From assembly GCF_011947265.1 (NCBI RefSeq), contig NZ_JAATHD010000028.1:17146-81145 (forward strand): a stretch of 64,000 nucleotides of DNA, given 5' to 3'. Below, piece by piece: positions 1-9,782 of the stretch; position 1 is the first letter of the stretch, and every line of letters starts with the position of its first letter. The notes beneath the pieces were generated by a model that was given only the letters and a program-made list of their open reading frames with translations, ran no database searches and was not told the origin of the DNA. Position numbers and translations under genes: made by a program. This DNA is from Paenibacillus sp. HB172176. GTDB taxonomy: Bacteria; Bacillota; Bacilli; Paenibacillales; Paenibacillaceae.

Positions 1-1282
1 GCTTGTCCACAACCCCCTTGCGCATAAGCAGTTCCGCAAACTTGGCGTCGAGCCCGTCGACATCCTTGGATCGGTTGGCGGCGAAGGCCAGCGCCTGGAA
101 CTCGCGGTTGAGTGACAAATATTGAATATAGGCGTCATAAGCATTAATGTCGCTCTCGATCCCTTGCGCCGTCGTCTGGAACAAATTCATCGCGTCGATG
201 CGCGAATCGGCCTCGGTCATCCCTTCAAATTCTCGGAAGGAGAGCAGAATCATCGCCATGACGGGCAGAATGATGATGCCGTAATAGAGAAAGATTTTTC
301 GGTATACGGTCCCGTGTCCCTCATAGGTCGTCATGTAGCTTCGCAGCGGTTCGCGGTCTTCAAACCCCTTCACCAGACGCAGCCTGTCAATAAAATCGTA
401 GATGGGCCGCAACATACGCCGGGTCAGGACAAGCGACAATAGAGTGAAGCCGATATAGATGACCCCGCCGATCCACGCCAGCCTCACGACGATGCGATGC
501 AATCTGCCGTCCGCCTCATCCCCACTCTTGACAAAGGCATACCATTCGCCCTTCACGGTTTCCAGCGTGGACACGATATCGCCGTCCTGCACTGAAGTGA
601 CCGTCTGCCCGTTCCAGCCGGCTTGCGGCAGTCGGACGGATGCGAGCGGCCAGTCGCCACCGAAGAGAACTCGGCCGTTGCCATCCAGCTTGCTCAGCTT
701 CAAGCCGTTCATCTCCAGCAGAGCTTGCTCATTCAGAACAGCGGCCATATAGACGCCTTTATCCGTCTTTTGTACGATAAGCCGCTGATGGTTCAGCCCG
801 TCCCCATCGAATCGCCAGCTGTTCTGCAAATTTTGCAGCAGGAAGTCGGTCGCCTCTTCTTGGGAAGCATCCGGAGCCAGTTCTCCGGTGTAGGCAATCA
901 ACTCGTGCTGCAGCGAAGTTCCCAGCAGCAAGTATTTCTGGTAAAGAAATATAGCTTGAAACTCCTTATTCGAGTATAGAAAGGTGCTCAAATCCGGGTA
1001 AAATTCAAACGTATCTTTCAGCGCGGCCAAATTAACATCGTCTATGCCCCTGAAATTTTGCATAAAATCATCCACGAAAAATCGATACTTCTCTTCGCTC
1101 TTCGTCGTCAATTTCTCAAGCGTCTCGACGTTGACCGCCAGTTCGCTCTCGTTTGTGGTCATCATCTGCCGCAGAATGACATTCTTGGATACGGTAAAGC
1201 TGATTAGGGCCGCTAGTGACATGAAGACGGCCATCAGCAAGAGGAACAAGCCGTTCAATTTCGCCCGAAAAGTCACCTGCAC
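1..1282 (-). CDS. Membrane sensor protein, 3' end outside window (partial)
   Basis: An open minus-strand frame runs from a GTG at 1282 to the window edge without a stop (427 codons seen). An AAGGAGG ribosome binding site lies 10 nt upstream of this GTG; a second GTG at 1276 is less well spaced. Visible layout: TM1 about residues 12-30, a large extracytoplasmic part 31-260, TM2 264-286, about 40 basic residues inside, TM3 328-348, then a second outside segment. The part after TM3 resembles the part after TM1 in style, so this may be a duplicated sensor. Such architecture fits YesM-type histidine kinases or membrane-anchored AraC regulators beside carbohydrate genes, but the output domain is beyond the edge, so the class is inference. 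Confidence 0.6.
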   Translation of the reverse strand, partial: MQVTFRAKLNGLFLLLMAVFMSLAALISFTVSKNVILRQMMTTNESELAVNVETLEKLTTKSEEKYRFFVDDFMQNFRGIDDVNLAALKDTFEFYPDLSTFLYSNKEFQAIFLYQKYLLLGTSLQHELIAYTGELAPDASQEEATDFLLQNLQNSWRFDGDGLNHQRLIVQKTDKGVYMAAVLNEQALLEMNGLKLSKLDGNGRVLFGGDWPLASVRLPQAGWNGQTVTSVQDGDIVSTLETVKGEWYAFVKSGDEADGRLHRIVVRLAWIGGVIYIGFTLLSLVLTRRMLRPIYDFIDRLRLVKGFEDREPLRSYMTTYEGHGTVYRKIFLYYGIIILPVMAMILLSFREFEGMTEADSRIDAMNLFQTTAQGIESDINAYDAYIQYLSLNREFQALAFAANRSKDVDGLDAKFAELLMRKGVVDK

Positions 1283-1510
1283 CCGCTGTCCGCCTCCTTA
1301 TGAAACCGATTTCAAATTTATACGAATTGGCTCATGTCGCAACTCATCCGAGTCAATCTTAACATGCGCGGTCTCATTCAACAATACTGCGCAGCCCATG
1401 TGAAAAACGTAGAATCCGCTTACAGGATGAACGAAAAAGAACCGACGGGTTACAACTCCGAACGGTCCTCTTTCGCAATCAAGAGCGGAAAGTCATCGCA
1501 CACAATGCAT

Positions 1511-2590
1511 TTATTTCAATGCATCGATAATCATTTTAAATATTTCCAAATCTTTCTTGAAATCCTCCGGTGATGTCTTCGGCGGTAAGTCCTTCGTGAT
1601 TACGTTATACAAATAGTCCAATTCTAACGTATAAGGGTCTTTTAACGTCGGACGGATCACAGAAGTTGAGAACGTCTCCCCGATCGTTTCATTGACTGTT
1701 ACTTTCGTTGGTAAATGTCGAATATAAGGCGTATCGTACTCTACTTTAACGGATTTATTGCTTGCATATACCTCCAAGTGGGCATCAAACCTCCCTTGCA
1801 GATCCGTTCCGGTTTCGAACGTAACTGCAAACTGTTCATAATCCAGAATAGCAGTCAGAAAAACACTCCCGTTGTTCGTCATTTTTGCCCCGACTACCCT
1901 GCTAGGCATGCCTAAAACTTCCCTCATCAACGACAAGTCATGGCTGGACAGCCCACAAAGCAAAAGATATAAACGGAAGTAAGGTGAACTACGCTCCAAG
2001 CCAGTCGCTTCCAGTACCATTTGTTCCGTGCGTTTCTGCTTGTCTGCCTTCAAAGCGTCTGGAATATCATCAAAAGACACTACGTGACTGGTCGGTTTTA
2101 CAAAGCTTGAGTTCGGACCGATTATATCTCTGACCCGAACATATTGAATACTGTCCATCTCTTTAATTAACTGCACCGCTTCTAAGAAGGAAGCCGCGTA
2201 TCTCCTCATGTAACCGACCATTACTTTGACATTGTTCCGGTCCCGGGCCGCAATAATCGCATCGGCTTCTTTCTCGGTCAGACACATCGGCTTTTCAATA
2301 AATACATGTTTATTGTTATTCGCAGCCGCAATGGCACATTCAGTATGGTATTCGTTGCTGTTTAATACGAAAACAACATCCAGATCGGCTTGCTTGACTA
2401 ATTCCGAAGCGTTCGTATAGAGGTTCGTCACCCTATATTTTTCTCCCAAATAAGCAACCAGCTTAGGGGAAATATCGCATAATGCAGCAATCCGGTATTG
2501 ATGAGGAAGCGCCTCCAGTACAGGTAAATGGATAACCTGAGCCACTTCGCCAAGTCCAATAACTCCTACATTTAAAATCTTTTGTGTCAT
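1511..2590 (-). CDS. Gfo/Idh/MocA family NAD(P)-dependent oxidoreductase
   Basis: A 359-residue cytoplasmic dehydrogenase. The N-terminal Rossmann fold begins with the glycine-rich GVIGLGEVAQ near residue 8, and the EKPM motif typical of the family follows (HVFIEKPMCLTEKEA), its Lys being the usual active-site residue. The C-terminal half is the alpha/beta substrate domain. Family members oxidise or reduce hydroxyls of sugars and inositols; the exact substrate cannot be read. The ATG at 2590 has GAGGAG about 9 nt upstream; the frame is open further upstream, into the lyase gene, but without a site. It lies 58 bp downstream of the polysaccharide lyase on the same strand, suggesting co-transcription and use on the released uronic sugars. 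Confidence 0.85.
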   Translation of the reverse strand: MTQKILNVGVIGLGEVAQVIHLPVLEALPHQYRIAALCDISPKLVAYLGEKYRVTNLYTNASELVKQADLDVVFVLNSNEYHTECAIAAANNNKHVFIEKPMCLTEKEADAIIAARDRNNVKVMVGYMRRYAASFLEAVQLIKEMDSIQYVRVRDIIGPNSSFVKPTSHVVSFDDIPDALKADKQKRTEQMVLEATGLERSSPYFRLYLLLCGLSSHDLSLMREVLGMPSRVVGAKMTNNGSVFLTAILDYEQFAVTFETGTDLQGRFDAHLEVYASNKSVKVEYDTPYIRHLPTKVTVNETIGETFSTSVIRPTLKDPYTLELDYLYNVITKDLPPKTSPEDFKKDLEIFKMIIDALK

Positions 2591-2648
2591 ATTCTGGTTT
2601 TCTCCTCTATTTTCACTTTTAAAAGTATAGTGCGGCGATAATAAGTGT

Positions 2649-5600
2649 CTAATTAATTTCCAGTAAAGGCTCCTCCGTCGGAAACTCTCTGCTGAACAGC
2701 GTAACACCTGTCTGAGAGTCCCCCACCTCGTGTACTTTGAGCAGGATCGAGATGACTTTATCGTTCATATGGCTATTTACATAATCAGTTATATCAAATT
2801 GATATTCCGCTTTGGCCGTAGTGCTCACATTCGGTATCTGTCCCAATAAAGTTCCTTCCTGCGGGGCATTATTCCATGTAATGGAGTTTTCATCCCACGT
2901 ATTGTCTGATACGGCATACACATCAATCGTGCGCGAAGCAGCGGTTCCCGTATTTCTCACAAACAGCCTTAACATCGCTTTTGAGGTGCTTGATTCCTCA
3001 TAATCGCCAAAATCAAATTTGATGTACGATTTCCGATTGTAATTAACGGAATCGTTTTTCAGCAACAATGAAGTTTCCGAACCAAAATTGGTATCCGAAC
3101 TCGTGCCATCGCGTACAAAGGCGTCTGCTACTGGCGTTAAATGAGCAGGCGGTTTAATGGACAAATAAGGACGAGCGCCAACATTTTCATGGCTGCTAAA
3201 GCTGACTCCGGTTTGGCTGCCGCCGATTCCATCATTCTCAACAATAAAAGACGCGGTCTGACTATCCATATGATTGTTGATATAATCGGTGACATCAATG
3301 CTGTACCACTTTTCCGCCGTCGTATCAACCGTAAAGCTGGCAACTAGGCTGCCTTTTGGCGGAGCATTATTCCAGTTGACCAAAGGATCAGACCAACTCA
3401 GATCGTCGATGGCATATATATTTATCGTCTGCGAAGTGAGAGGGGCTGTCTTCACATACAGATTCAATGATGCCTGACCTGTTGTACCCGCATTGAGCGG
3501 GTTGAAATTGAATTTGAGCAGGGACTTTCGGTTATATCCTACCGAATCTTTTTTGACAGTTAATACATTGGATGAACCGAAATTCGTATCGGCATAGGAA
3601 CCGTCTCGAATCGTAGAATCGTCCCTGGGATAAAATATTTGGTTGGCAGAAAGGTCATTTTGCTCAACGGCATAGATGTAATCTCCGCTTCTTGAATAGC
3701 CCGTGGTTGTCCCATTCAACTTGACATTGGTTACATTTGGCGCATAGATGGCTATTCCCGAAGTTGTGCTCGTAGTCGGTACAAGTCCTTCTCCCTGAAT
3801 GGACAAAGTAGTTCCGTTCCAGGCGACTGCCATGTCTCTGATGACACTGCTGCCATAGTCCAGGATATTTGTCGTATTTTGCTTTAAAGTTGATCCGGAT
3901 TTAATGATAGCGGATTTCAAAATGCCGTTGGCATCCTTTTGAACATAGGCCATCTTCCCATCAAACTCGAAGTCTCCAAAAACGTAAGACGATGTCGGTT
4001 TCACTTCATGGGATAAATAATAGTACCCGATGTCGCCGTTATTGCCGTTATCAAGATTAATTTGTATCGCCGTAGCGGTTGTGATCGAAACATCCGGCGA
4101 TAATGTGAGCCGATTTACTGAGACATCCCGATCTGTATCCGTTGACGTCGTTGGATATAACACGGTGTCAAAGGTAATATCGCCGCTTGCATTTTTGACA
4201 TAGGAACCGTAGACTGCGTTTGTCACAACAGCCAAATCGTCGGAATAATACCCCGTAGGCAAAGATGACGTCAAAGATGACGGATCTGCCGGTACGATCT
4301 GGATATTAGCAGAATCATTGAAATGTGTCGCGATTTTGGCCGTACTCGAATCTAGTGAAGCGTTTGCATTCGGCAACATATGCCAGGTCTGTTCATAATG
4401 ATTGACGCCGGAGCCGCCTGAAATATAATCGGAGACAATCCAGAAAGAGGGCTTGATAAACAATACGCTTCGATCCGCATTGAACCCTGGATAAGCCGTT
4501 GTATTGTCGCCTTCGTAAAAATCAAAGGCCCCGTTGGAGTTCCAAGATTTAATCTGTCCTTGAGATACAATGGTTTGGCGGGTATTGTTGATCTCAATCG
4601 TGTTTTGAGCCTGTGTTGTTGTCCTGAGCCAGTTGGAAGCCTCGTCTCCGCTGTAATCTTTTCTTCCAGTATCGACAAGGAGACGTTGTCCATAAGCGTA
4701 TGCGGTAAGCGCAAGATCATCCGGCTGGGAATGACTTCCCGAACCTGATCCGTTATTGATAGATAAATACAAATCATTATCGGACCAGCCTGTCCGCATG
4801 ATGCCCATTCTCTGCAAATCGGGATATAAAATTGAAGTCCAATAGGGCTCCGTGCCACTGCTTCCGGCAGTTCCGAAATAAGTGAGATAATCATTGTTAA
4901 ATCGTGTTCCAATACGATTCACCCGAGGCTTTTGGTCATTATAGTCCGAATCGCCATATTGCGGTTCATACCCGTTCGGCAAAGACAAATTGGCTAAATA
5001 TTGAGCCATATTCTGCAACTGGGAATCAAATGTGGAGCTTAGTGTTTCATTGTTTAGATCGCTAAATGTGCGATAGTCCAAGAAATTGTCTGTCGTTGTG
5101 CCTGCGTATCCCGAACTCGCTTCGTGGTAACTGCCATCCGGATAATTCAAATTTTGAATCAGATCGTCCATTCTACTTTTTGCAGTATTTTTCCACTCGG
5201 CAGCATCCTGAAACTCCGGGAAATATCCCGCAATATAAAATAATCCCGTTGATTCGGCTACGCCCCAATTGTTCGTAGGATGATAGTGGGCCAGAAACCA
5301 ATCATCTACATCTCTTGGGTACTCTTTATCATAGTTCAAGAAATCAGCCATACCCCAGAAATATTTTAAGATTGCGGTGTCGGCATCTGCATCCATGGAT
5401 GAACTATTTTTGAGATAATGATAATCCTGTACCCAATTGGAGGCACGCGAGCCCGTGCTGAGACTGTTCGTATATCCTCCGCCATTTATATAATTGTCCG
5501 TAGAAGAAGCTCCTTTATCTTGTATAAAGTCCAACATCAGGCTGATAGCTCCTGAAGCGTATTGCTCATCCTCCCCTCTCAAGTATTCCGAAGTTATCGT

Positions 5601-6575
5601 ATTCAGGAATCCGAACCTGATTACATCATTAATCCAGCCCGGAACAGAGCTATAATTGTTCCAATCGGTTCCTCCGCTCACTCCTTGCCAAGAGTAAGTC
5701 AATTGCATTTCATTGTTCCAGGTCATTCCCGCTTCCGACCATTGGGTATCCCCGGTCGTATAAACCATAATCTCCTTGTTGGCGGAATCCGACACGTTGC
5801 TTCCATACAAATTTAACGTCACAGAGCTGGGAGTTCCTGTGATTCCAGTTAAATCAAATTGCATATACGTTCTACGGGTATAATCGTCAAAAGGCACCCC
5901 GCTGTCTTTGACTTCCAGCAACGCACTGCTTCCATGGTTGATATCTCCATAAGCTCCCGGCCGGATGAATGTATCCTTTGTAGGAAAAATATGTTGTTCG
6001 ACCCCGCCAACGGTTACCGCCAGATATGGCTTGTTCGATGCAGCTTCCTTACTGTAGAATTTAGCGAGTTCCGATTCTTTTTCTCTCGCCATAAGCAACA
6101 GAGTAATTTGACCTATCTTCAATTGATTATTGATCGTTTTCGTAACATCTACGGATGACCAGGCGGGGGTTCCGTTTACGGTAAACGTATTAGCCAACGA
6201 CTCCCCATAATCGCTGAAAATATGGTCTATCGCAACGTCGGCTCTTTTCGTATTGAGCGAATCCGACGCCGCAGGCAGTTCAGGTAACTGAATTCCTGTG
6301 CGGTTTTTGAAATAAGTCAACAAATCTGCCTTTGCTGATGTATAGTCTCCTTGTTTGACATCGTTTTCAACCGAGGTCAAAGAACTGCTGTAGCTGTAGT
6401 TGATCTTAGAGGATGTCGTCCATGCTGAAGCCGCACTGTCCCATACGCCAAAGAAATCCTGGTCCGTCATGCTGCTGGTATCCGAGAAAGCATACACAGG
6501 TACATCGTTCGAAGAGAATCCAATCATTAGCATAACTAGAGTAATTGGCATCAAGAAAATCGATCTTTTTCCCAC
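2649..6575 (-). CDS. Large secreted heparinase II/III-type polysaccharide lyase with three CBM96-like domains
   Basis: A 1308-residue exported enzyme. It starts at a GTG with AAGGAGG 11 nt upstream and has a signal peptide (Lys/Arg then a hydrophobic core to about residue 28). Approximate order: N-terminal region, a first DNRLRE/CBM96-like module 195-315, an alpha-helical lyase domain 310-560, a heparinase II/III-like beta domain 580-860 (GIMRTGW, then GSHSQPDD with the likely catalytic-site His), a linker domain, and two more CBM96-like modules 978-1140 and 1148-1308. The modules share an RDGSxADTNFGS / RKSxxKFDF pattern. The family cleaves acidic polysaccharides by beta-elimination; whether alginate, heparinoid or another glycan is not visible. 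No sortase or S-layer anchor is evident. Confidence 0.8.
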   Translation of the reverse strand: MGKRSIFLMPITLVMLMIGFSSNDVPVYAFSDTSSMTDQDFFGVWDSAASAWTTSSKINYSYSSSLTSVENDVKQGDYTSAKADLLTYFKNRTGIQLPELPAASDSLNTKRADVAIDHIFSDYGESLANTFTVNGTPAWSSVDVTKTINNQLKIGQITLLLMAREKESELAKFYSKEAASNKPYLAVTVGGVEQHIFPTKDTFIRPGAYGDINHGSSALLEVKDSGVPFDDYTRRTYMQFDLTGITGTPSSVTLNLYGSNVSDSANKEIMVYTTGDTQWSEAGMTWNNEMQLTYSWQGVSGGTDWNNYSSVPGWINDVIRFGFLNTITSEYLRGEDEQYASGAISLMLDFIQDKGASSTDNYINGGGYTNSLSTGSRASNWVQDYHYLKNSSSMDADADTAILKYFWGMADFLNYDKEYPRDVDDWFLAHYHPTNNWGVAESTGLFYIAGYFPEFQDAAEWKNTAKSRMDDLIQNLNYPDGSYHEASSGYAGTTTDNFLDYRTFSDLNNETLSSTFDSQLQNMAQYLANLSLPNGYEPQYGDSDYNDQKPRVNRIGTRFNNDYLTYFGTAGSSGTEPYWTSILYPDLQRMGIMRTGWSDNDLYLSINNGSGSGSHSQPDDLALTAYAYGQRLLVDTGRKDYSGDEASNWLRTTTQAQNTIEINNTRQTIVSQGQIKSWNSNGAFDFYEGDNTTAYPGFNADRSVLFIKPSFWIVSDYISGGSGVNHYEQTWHMLPNANASLDSSTAKIATHFNDSANIQIVPADPSSLTSSLPTGYYSDDLAVVTNAVYGSYVKNASGDITFDTVLYPTTSTDTDRDVSVNRLTLSPDVSITTATAIQINLDNGNNGDIGYYYLSHEVKPTSSYVFGDFEFDGKMAYVQKDANGILKSAIIKSGSTLKQNTTNILDYGSSVIRDMAVAWNGTTLSIQGEGLVPTTSTTSGIAIYAPNVTNVKLNGTTTGYSRSGDYIYAVEQNDLSANQIFYPRDDSTIRDGSYADTNFGSSNVLTVKKDSVGYNRKSLLKFNFNPLNAGTTGQASLNLYVKTAPLTSQTINIYAIDDLSWSDPLVNWNNAPPKGSLVASFTVDTTAEKWYSIDVTDYINNHMDSQTASFIVENDGIGGSQTGVSFSSHENVGARPYLSIKPPAHLTPVADAFVRDGTSSDTNFGSETSLLLKNDSVNYNRKSYIKFDFGDYEESSTSKAMLRLFVRNTGTAASRTIDVYAVSDNTWDENSITWNNAPQEGTLLGQIPNVSTTAKAEYQFDITDYVNSHMNDKVISILLKVHEVGDSQTGVTLFSREFPTEEPLLEIN

Positions 6576-6724
6576 TATTCATTCTTCCTCCTTCGTCTTT
6601 AAATTCTTCCTCCTGCTTACAATTCGCTACCGATATTTCTTTATTATAAAAGGAAATTCCGCTAAGTACAGAGGGTGAATCAAAGGGAAAAACCGTACTT
6701 TTAAGCGCTTACATTATCTGCATA

Positions 6725-6760
6725 CAGAAAGGAACGAGGCGTTGTCAACCGCCCCGTTCC
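6725..6760 (-). terminator. Probable terminator of spoIIE
   Basis: GGAACG-GGCG pairs with CGCC-CGTTCC around a short loop, about 100 bp past the spoIIE stop. On the minus strand it is followed only by TTTCT, so it is a moderate-quality terminator. A similar T-rich run follows on the plus strand, but no plus-strand gene ends here. Confidence 0.5.
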
Positions 6761-6863
6761 TTTCTTTCCTTAGACACATCCTTCCCTCTCCTAATTCAAA
6801 ACCCATTATCATCTCCTCTCTGGCAAACCTCCCCGCAAACGCCACTATCCCGGCTAATCCATG

Positions 6864-9362
6864 CTAGCTCACCGTCCTTGGCCGTTCCATCCGGTTCATG
6901 CCCGGCCAGCGGAAGGAGGTCCATTCCGGCAGATGCTTGTCGATGCGGGCGACAAGCACCGTCATATCATCCACAATTTCTCCGTCATGGTAGCGCACCA
7001 CAGTGTCGAGGAGAGTATCCGCCATTTCCTGTGGATCGTCGGTCGCCAGCTCTCCGATAATTCGCTTCATCCACATCTCCTTGTTCACCGCATGCCCCGG
7101 CGCATCGAAGATGCCGTCGCTCATCATGACGAGCGTATCGCCCGGCAGCAGCTGCATGGATACGAAGTCGACGTCGATATCCTGAATGATGCCGATCGGC
7201 AGATTGTTCGCGGTAATCGGAATCACCTCCTTGCCTCGCTTGATGAAGCTTGGCGTCGATCCAATCTTCATGAAGGTGGTATAGGCTGTATATAAATCCA
7301 CGATAGCCAGGTCTACCGTGGCGTACATCTCCTCCGCCGACCTGAGGAGCAGGACGGAATTGACCGATTTCACCGCCAGCTTCTCGTCCATTCCGGACTG
7401 CAGCAGCTGCTGCAGAATCGCCAGAGCGGCGCTGCTTTCCTGGAGCGCGCGCTCCCCGTTGCCCATGCCGTCGCTAATGGCGACTGCGAATTTCCCGTTA
7501 CCGAGCTCCACGAGGCTGAAGCTGTCTCCCGACAGCAAATCGCCTCCCTTGGCGGCTCCGGCCACGCCCGTTTCCACTTCGAATTGCTTCGCCGATCCGA
7601 AGATCGCCTGCGTCGGCTCGCCGGGGCTTGTCGGCGACACCTCCGACTTGACCGCGATATGCTCTCCCAATATATCGCTTAGGAGCGGCGCTATTATTTT
7701 GCGGCATTCATCAAATCCCTTCTCGAACGAGTGATAGACTTCAATCTCGACATTGCCCTCCTCCAGATTAATAATATCGACGCCTTGCACGGATAATCCG
7801 AGGCCCTCCACCGCCTCCCGAATCTGCTCCTCCTGAAGATGCAGCGTCTGCCCCTCGCGCTTGATCTCTTTGGACAGGTCATCCATCACCTGAGACACGC
7901 CTGTTAATTGATCGGCAACAAGCTGCCGTGATTCGTAGATCTGCTTCTTCCAGTACTTATTGTTCTGATACAGCTCGTATTGATGGCTCATTATGGACAT
8001 CACCTGCGGCGTCTTGATGCAATGGGTTGTCCATGCGCGCGGGAATTCCTTCGGAGAAGGCGCGCGTTTCTCCTCCACCGTGGTCATCATATCTGTCATC
8101 ATCTTATACGTATGGAAGAACTTGTCCTCCCAGCAAGCGTTCTGGCGATGGCAATTCGCGCAGCTCTTCGCCGCGACCGCATTCATGAAATTCCCGATCT
8201 CCTCCTCCCGGCTCACCTCGGCCAAATTCTGATTGAGCTGACCGAAGCTGCTTGAGAGCTGCCGGAACACCTCCGAGAACTGGACAACCCGCTCCGCCGT
8301 CACCTCGCGAACCCGCTTCGCATAATCATGCTGCGACTTCACATGCTCATTCGTGCCCGGCACATATCTCGAGATGATTCGAATGACGCTTCTCGGGGTA
8401 AGAAGGAGCAACGTCGCCGCAGCGACCGACTCCCAGGTAGAGCTCATCACATCCGCCTGCGTGCCGATATAGATGGAGAGTATGGAGGTGCCTAGCAGCA
8501 TCCCGAATGCCGCCGCCATCTTGCCTCCATCTCGGAGCAGGCCTGCCAGTAATCCGGCGAATGCCAACATGCTCATCTGCACAATTGCGCTGAAATCCGC
8601 AAGACTCAGGATTAAGCCAGCAACAACGCCAACCGATGCGCCAAGCGGCGCCCCGCCTGCCATGGCGAAGAGCAGCAGCATGTACCTGGACATAATATGC
8701 TCCGCCGACATCCCTTCAATCATCCAGCCTACCGCGCCCGTCATGACAGAAGCAAGCAGGATCATGACGCAGATAATCTCCTCATGCTTCAGAGCCGCCG
8801 ACTTCTTCGTCATCGTCAGAACGGGTATCGCATGAATGAATACCAGAGTCAGCACGAACGATAGGGACGCCTCCACAACGACCATCATGAAGCTGTACCA
8901 GCTTAAGGTGTCTCCAATGAATACGCCGAACAACTGCACAAGCATCGTAGAGACGAATACGATAATCGGCGCGGTAGACAGCTCTGCCCGCTCATACGTC
9001 TCAAGCCCCTTCAGCAAGAGGAACACGACCGCAATCTCCATCGCGATCCACAGCGGAGCGGGATCCGATGCGAACCAGCTTCCCGCGACAAGGGACGCCG
9101 CCACCCATCCATACACATCTTTTCTCATGAAATAGATAACGGCGAAGTAGGCAACAGCGAACGGCATAAGCGACTCCAGAATGACAGCTCGTCCCAGCAG
9201 GAAAGCAATACTAACAAGCAGGAATGTCCATTTCTTCGCAAGCAGCGCATGACTTACGCTTTTGACTGGCTTCCAATTCATCCCTTTCTGCAACGCTGAC
9301 TTCATAAAGCCGGTTCGTTCCAATCCGGGAATTCCAAGCGCACTCTCCTTCTTCACGAGCAA
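6864..9362 (-). CDS. spoIIE: Stage II sporulation protein E, PP2C-type phosphatase
   Basis: SpoIIE dephosphorylates SpoIIAA to release sigma-F in the forespore and joins FtsZ at the polar septum. The 832-residue product matches the family size. About ten membrane segments fill residues 35-330, then a cytoplasmic regulatory region with Cys-rich CANCHRQNAC near 390, then a PP2C domain from about 590 with metal-binding Asp motifs DGMGNGERA (about 634) and DGIFD (about 751). The start is uncertain: TTG at 9362 opens the frame, GTG 9356 is equally weak, and no strong ribosome site is seen. The promoter shows the 21-bp spacing of Spo0A-activated promoters (see 9395-9427). It ends the conserved block on this side. 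Confidence 0.95.
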   Translation of the reverse strand: MLVKKESALGIPGLERTGFMKSALQKGMNWKPVKSVSHALLAKKWTFLLVSIAFLLGRAVILESLMPFAVAYFAVIYFMRKDVYGWVAASLVAGSWFASDPAPLWIAMEIAVVFLLLKGLETYERAELSTAPIIVFVSTMLVQLFGVFIGDTLSWYSFMMVVVEASLSFVLTLVFIHAIPVLTMTKKSAALKHEEIICVMILLASVMTGAVGWMIEGMSAEHIMSRYMLLLFAMAGGAPLGASVGVVAGLILSLADFSAIVQMSMLAFAGLLAGLLRDGGKMAAAFGMLLGTSILSIYIGTQADVMSSTWESVAAATLLLLTPRSVIRIISRYVPGTNEHVKSQHDYAKRVREVTAERVVQFSEVFRQLSSSFGQLNQNLAEVSREEEIGNFMNAVAAKSCANCHRQNACWEDKFFHTYKMMTDMMTTVEEKRAPSPKEFPRAWTTHCIKTPQVMSIMSHQYELYQNNKYWKKQIYESRQLVADQLTGVSQVMDDLSKEIKREGQTLHLQEEQIREAVEGLGLSVQGVDIINLEEGNVEIEVYHSFEKGFDECRKIIAPLLSDILGEHIAVKSEVSPTSPGEPTQAIFGSAKQFEVETGVAGAAKGGDLLSGDSFSLVELGNGKFAVAISDGMGNGERALQESSAALAILQQLLQSGMDEKLAVKSVNSVLLLRSAEEMYATVDLAIVDLYTAYTTFMKIGSTPSFIKRGKEVIPITANNLPIGIIQDIDVDFVSMQLLPGDTLVMMSDGIFDAPGHAVNKEMWMKRIIGELATDDPQEMADTLLDTVVRYHDGEIVDDMTVLVARIDKHLPEWTSFRWPGMNRMERPRTVS

Positions 9363-9394
9363 ACACCACCATTTCCGAATGTATTGTGTGTCTC

Positions 9395-9427
9395 ATTATA
9401 AAAGGCGGTTTCTATGAAGTTTGTCAG
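9395..9427 (-). promoter_or_regulatory. spoIIE promoter, sigma-A type with 21-bp spacing
   Basis: On the minus strand CTGACA (9422-9427) is followed after exactly 21 bp by TATAAT (9395-9400). This over-long spacing is the known signature of Spo0A-activated sigma-A promoters such as spoIIE and spoIIG in B. subtilis. The distance to the gene start (about 35 bp) fits. Confidence 0.8.
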
Positions 9428-9438
9428 TTATCGTAGCT

Positions 9439-9460
9439 TGTCCAAAATTTTTTTCCGACA
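9439..9460. promoter_or_regulatory. Candidate Spo0A boxes upstream of spoIIE
   Basis: Two near-matches to the 0A box TGTCGAA: TGTCCAA at 9439-9445 (plus strand) and TGTCGGA within 9453-9460 (minus strand), each with one mismatch. They lie 12-38 bp upstream of the -35 element, as expected for activation. Confidence 0.55.
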
Positions 9461-9728
9461 AAATGAAAGCGCTGCGCAGTCCTTGTCATGACAATGGCGA
9501 TTGCAAGCCCCTCTTGGCTTTCGCATATGCGGGAAGCGCTGTTCATTGATCAATCCTTCTACAAAATAATCTGACATGGCGATGATCGAAATGACGAATG
9601 CTTGCGGTAACCTGTCGGTATTGGAGGAGGATGGGGGAAAACTATTTGTTCTAACTTCCGCTCGCAGGTTGCAGCTGAAAGAGGCGGCTTCTCCTGAGTT
9701 GCGTTCGACAAATGATCCGTTAAACAGC

Positions 9729-9756
9729 AAAAAAGCAGAGCCGGAAGGCTCTGCTT
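9729..9756 (-). terminator. Intrinsic terminator of the divIC-yabR side
   Basis: AGCAGAGCC / GGCTCTGCT with a 4-nt loop, followed on the minus strand by TTTTTT. It starts 27 bp past the yabR stop and separates that operon from spoIIE. Confidence 0.9.
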
Positions 9757-9782
9757 GAATCTATATGATCTATCTTAGCGTA

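Larger units (their letters stand above)
9363..9782. other. Intergenic region between yabR and spoIIE
   Basis: It holds the yabR terminator and the spoIIE promoter with Spo0A-like boxes. In B. subtilis two tRNA genes lie at this place; no cloverleaf or CCA-ended tRNA is visible here. Two overlapping open frames (minus 9428-9730, plus 9576-9758) lack ribosome sites and look spurious. Confidence 0.7.

Noticed and set aside
9428..9730. 100-residue minus-strand frame between yabR and spoIIE
   Set aside because: It covers the Spo0A-like boxes of the spoIIE promoter, has no ribosome site, and overlaps the yabR terminator side.
9363..9782. tRNA genes as in the B. subtilis yabR-spoIIE gap
   Set aside because: No cloverleaf, T-loop GTTCRA or CCA end can be found on either strand.
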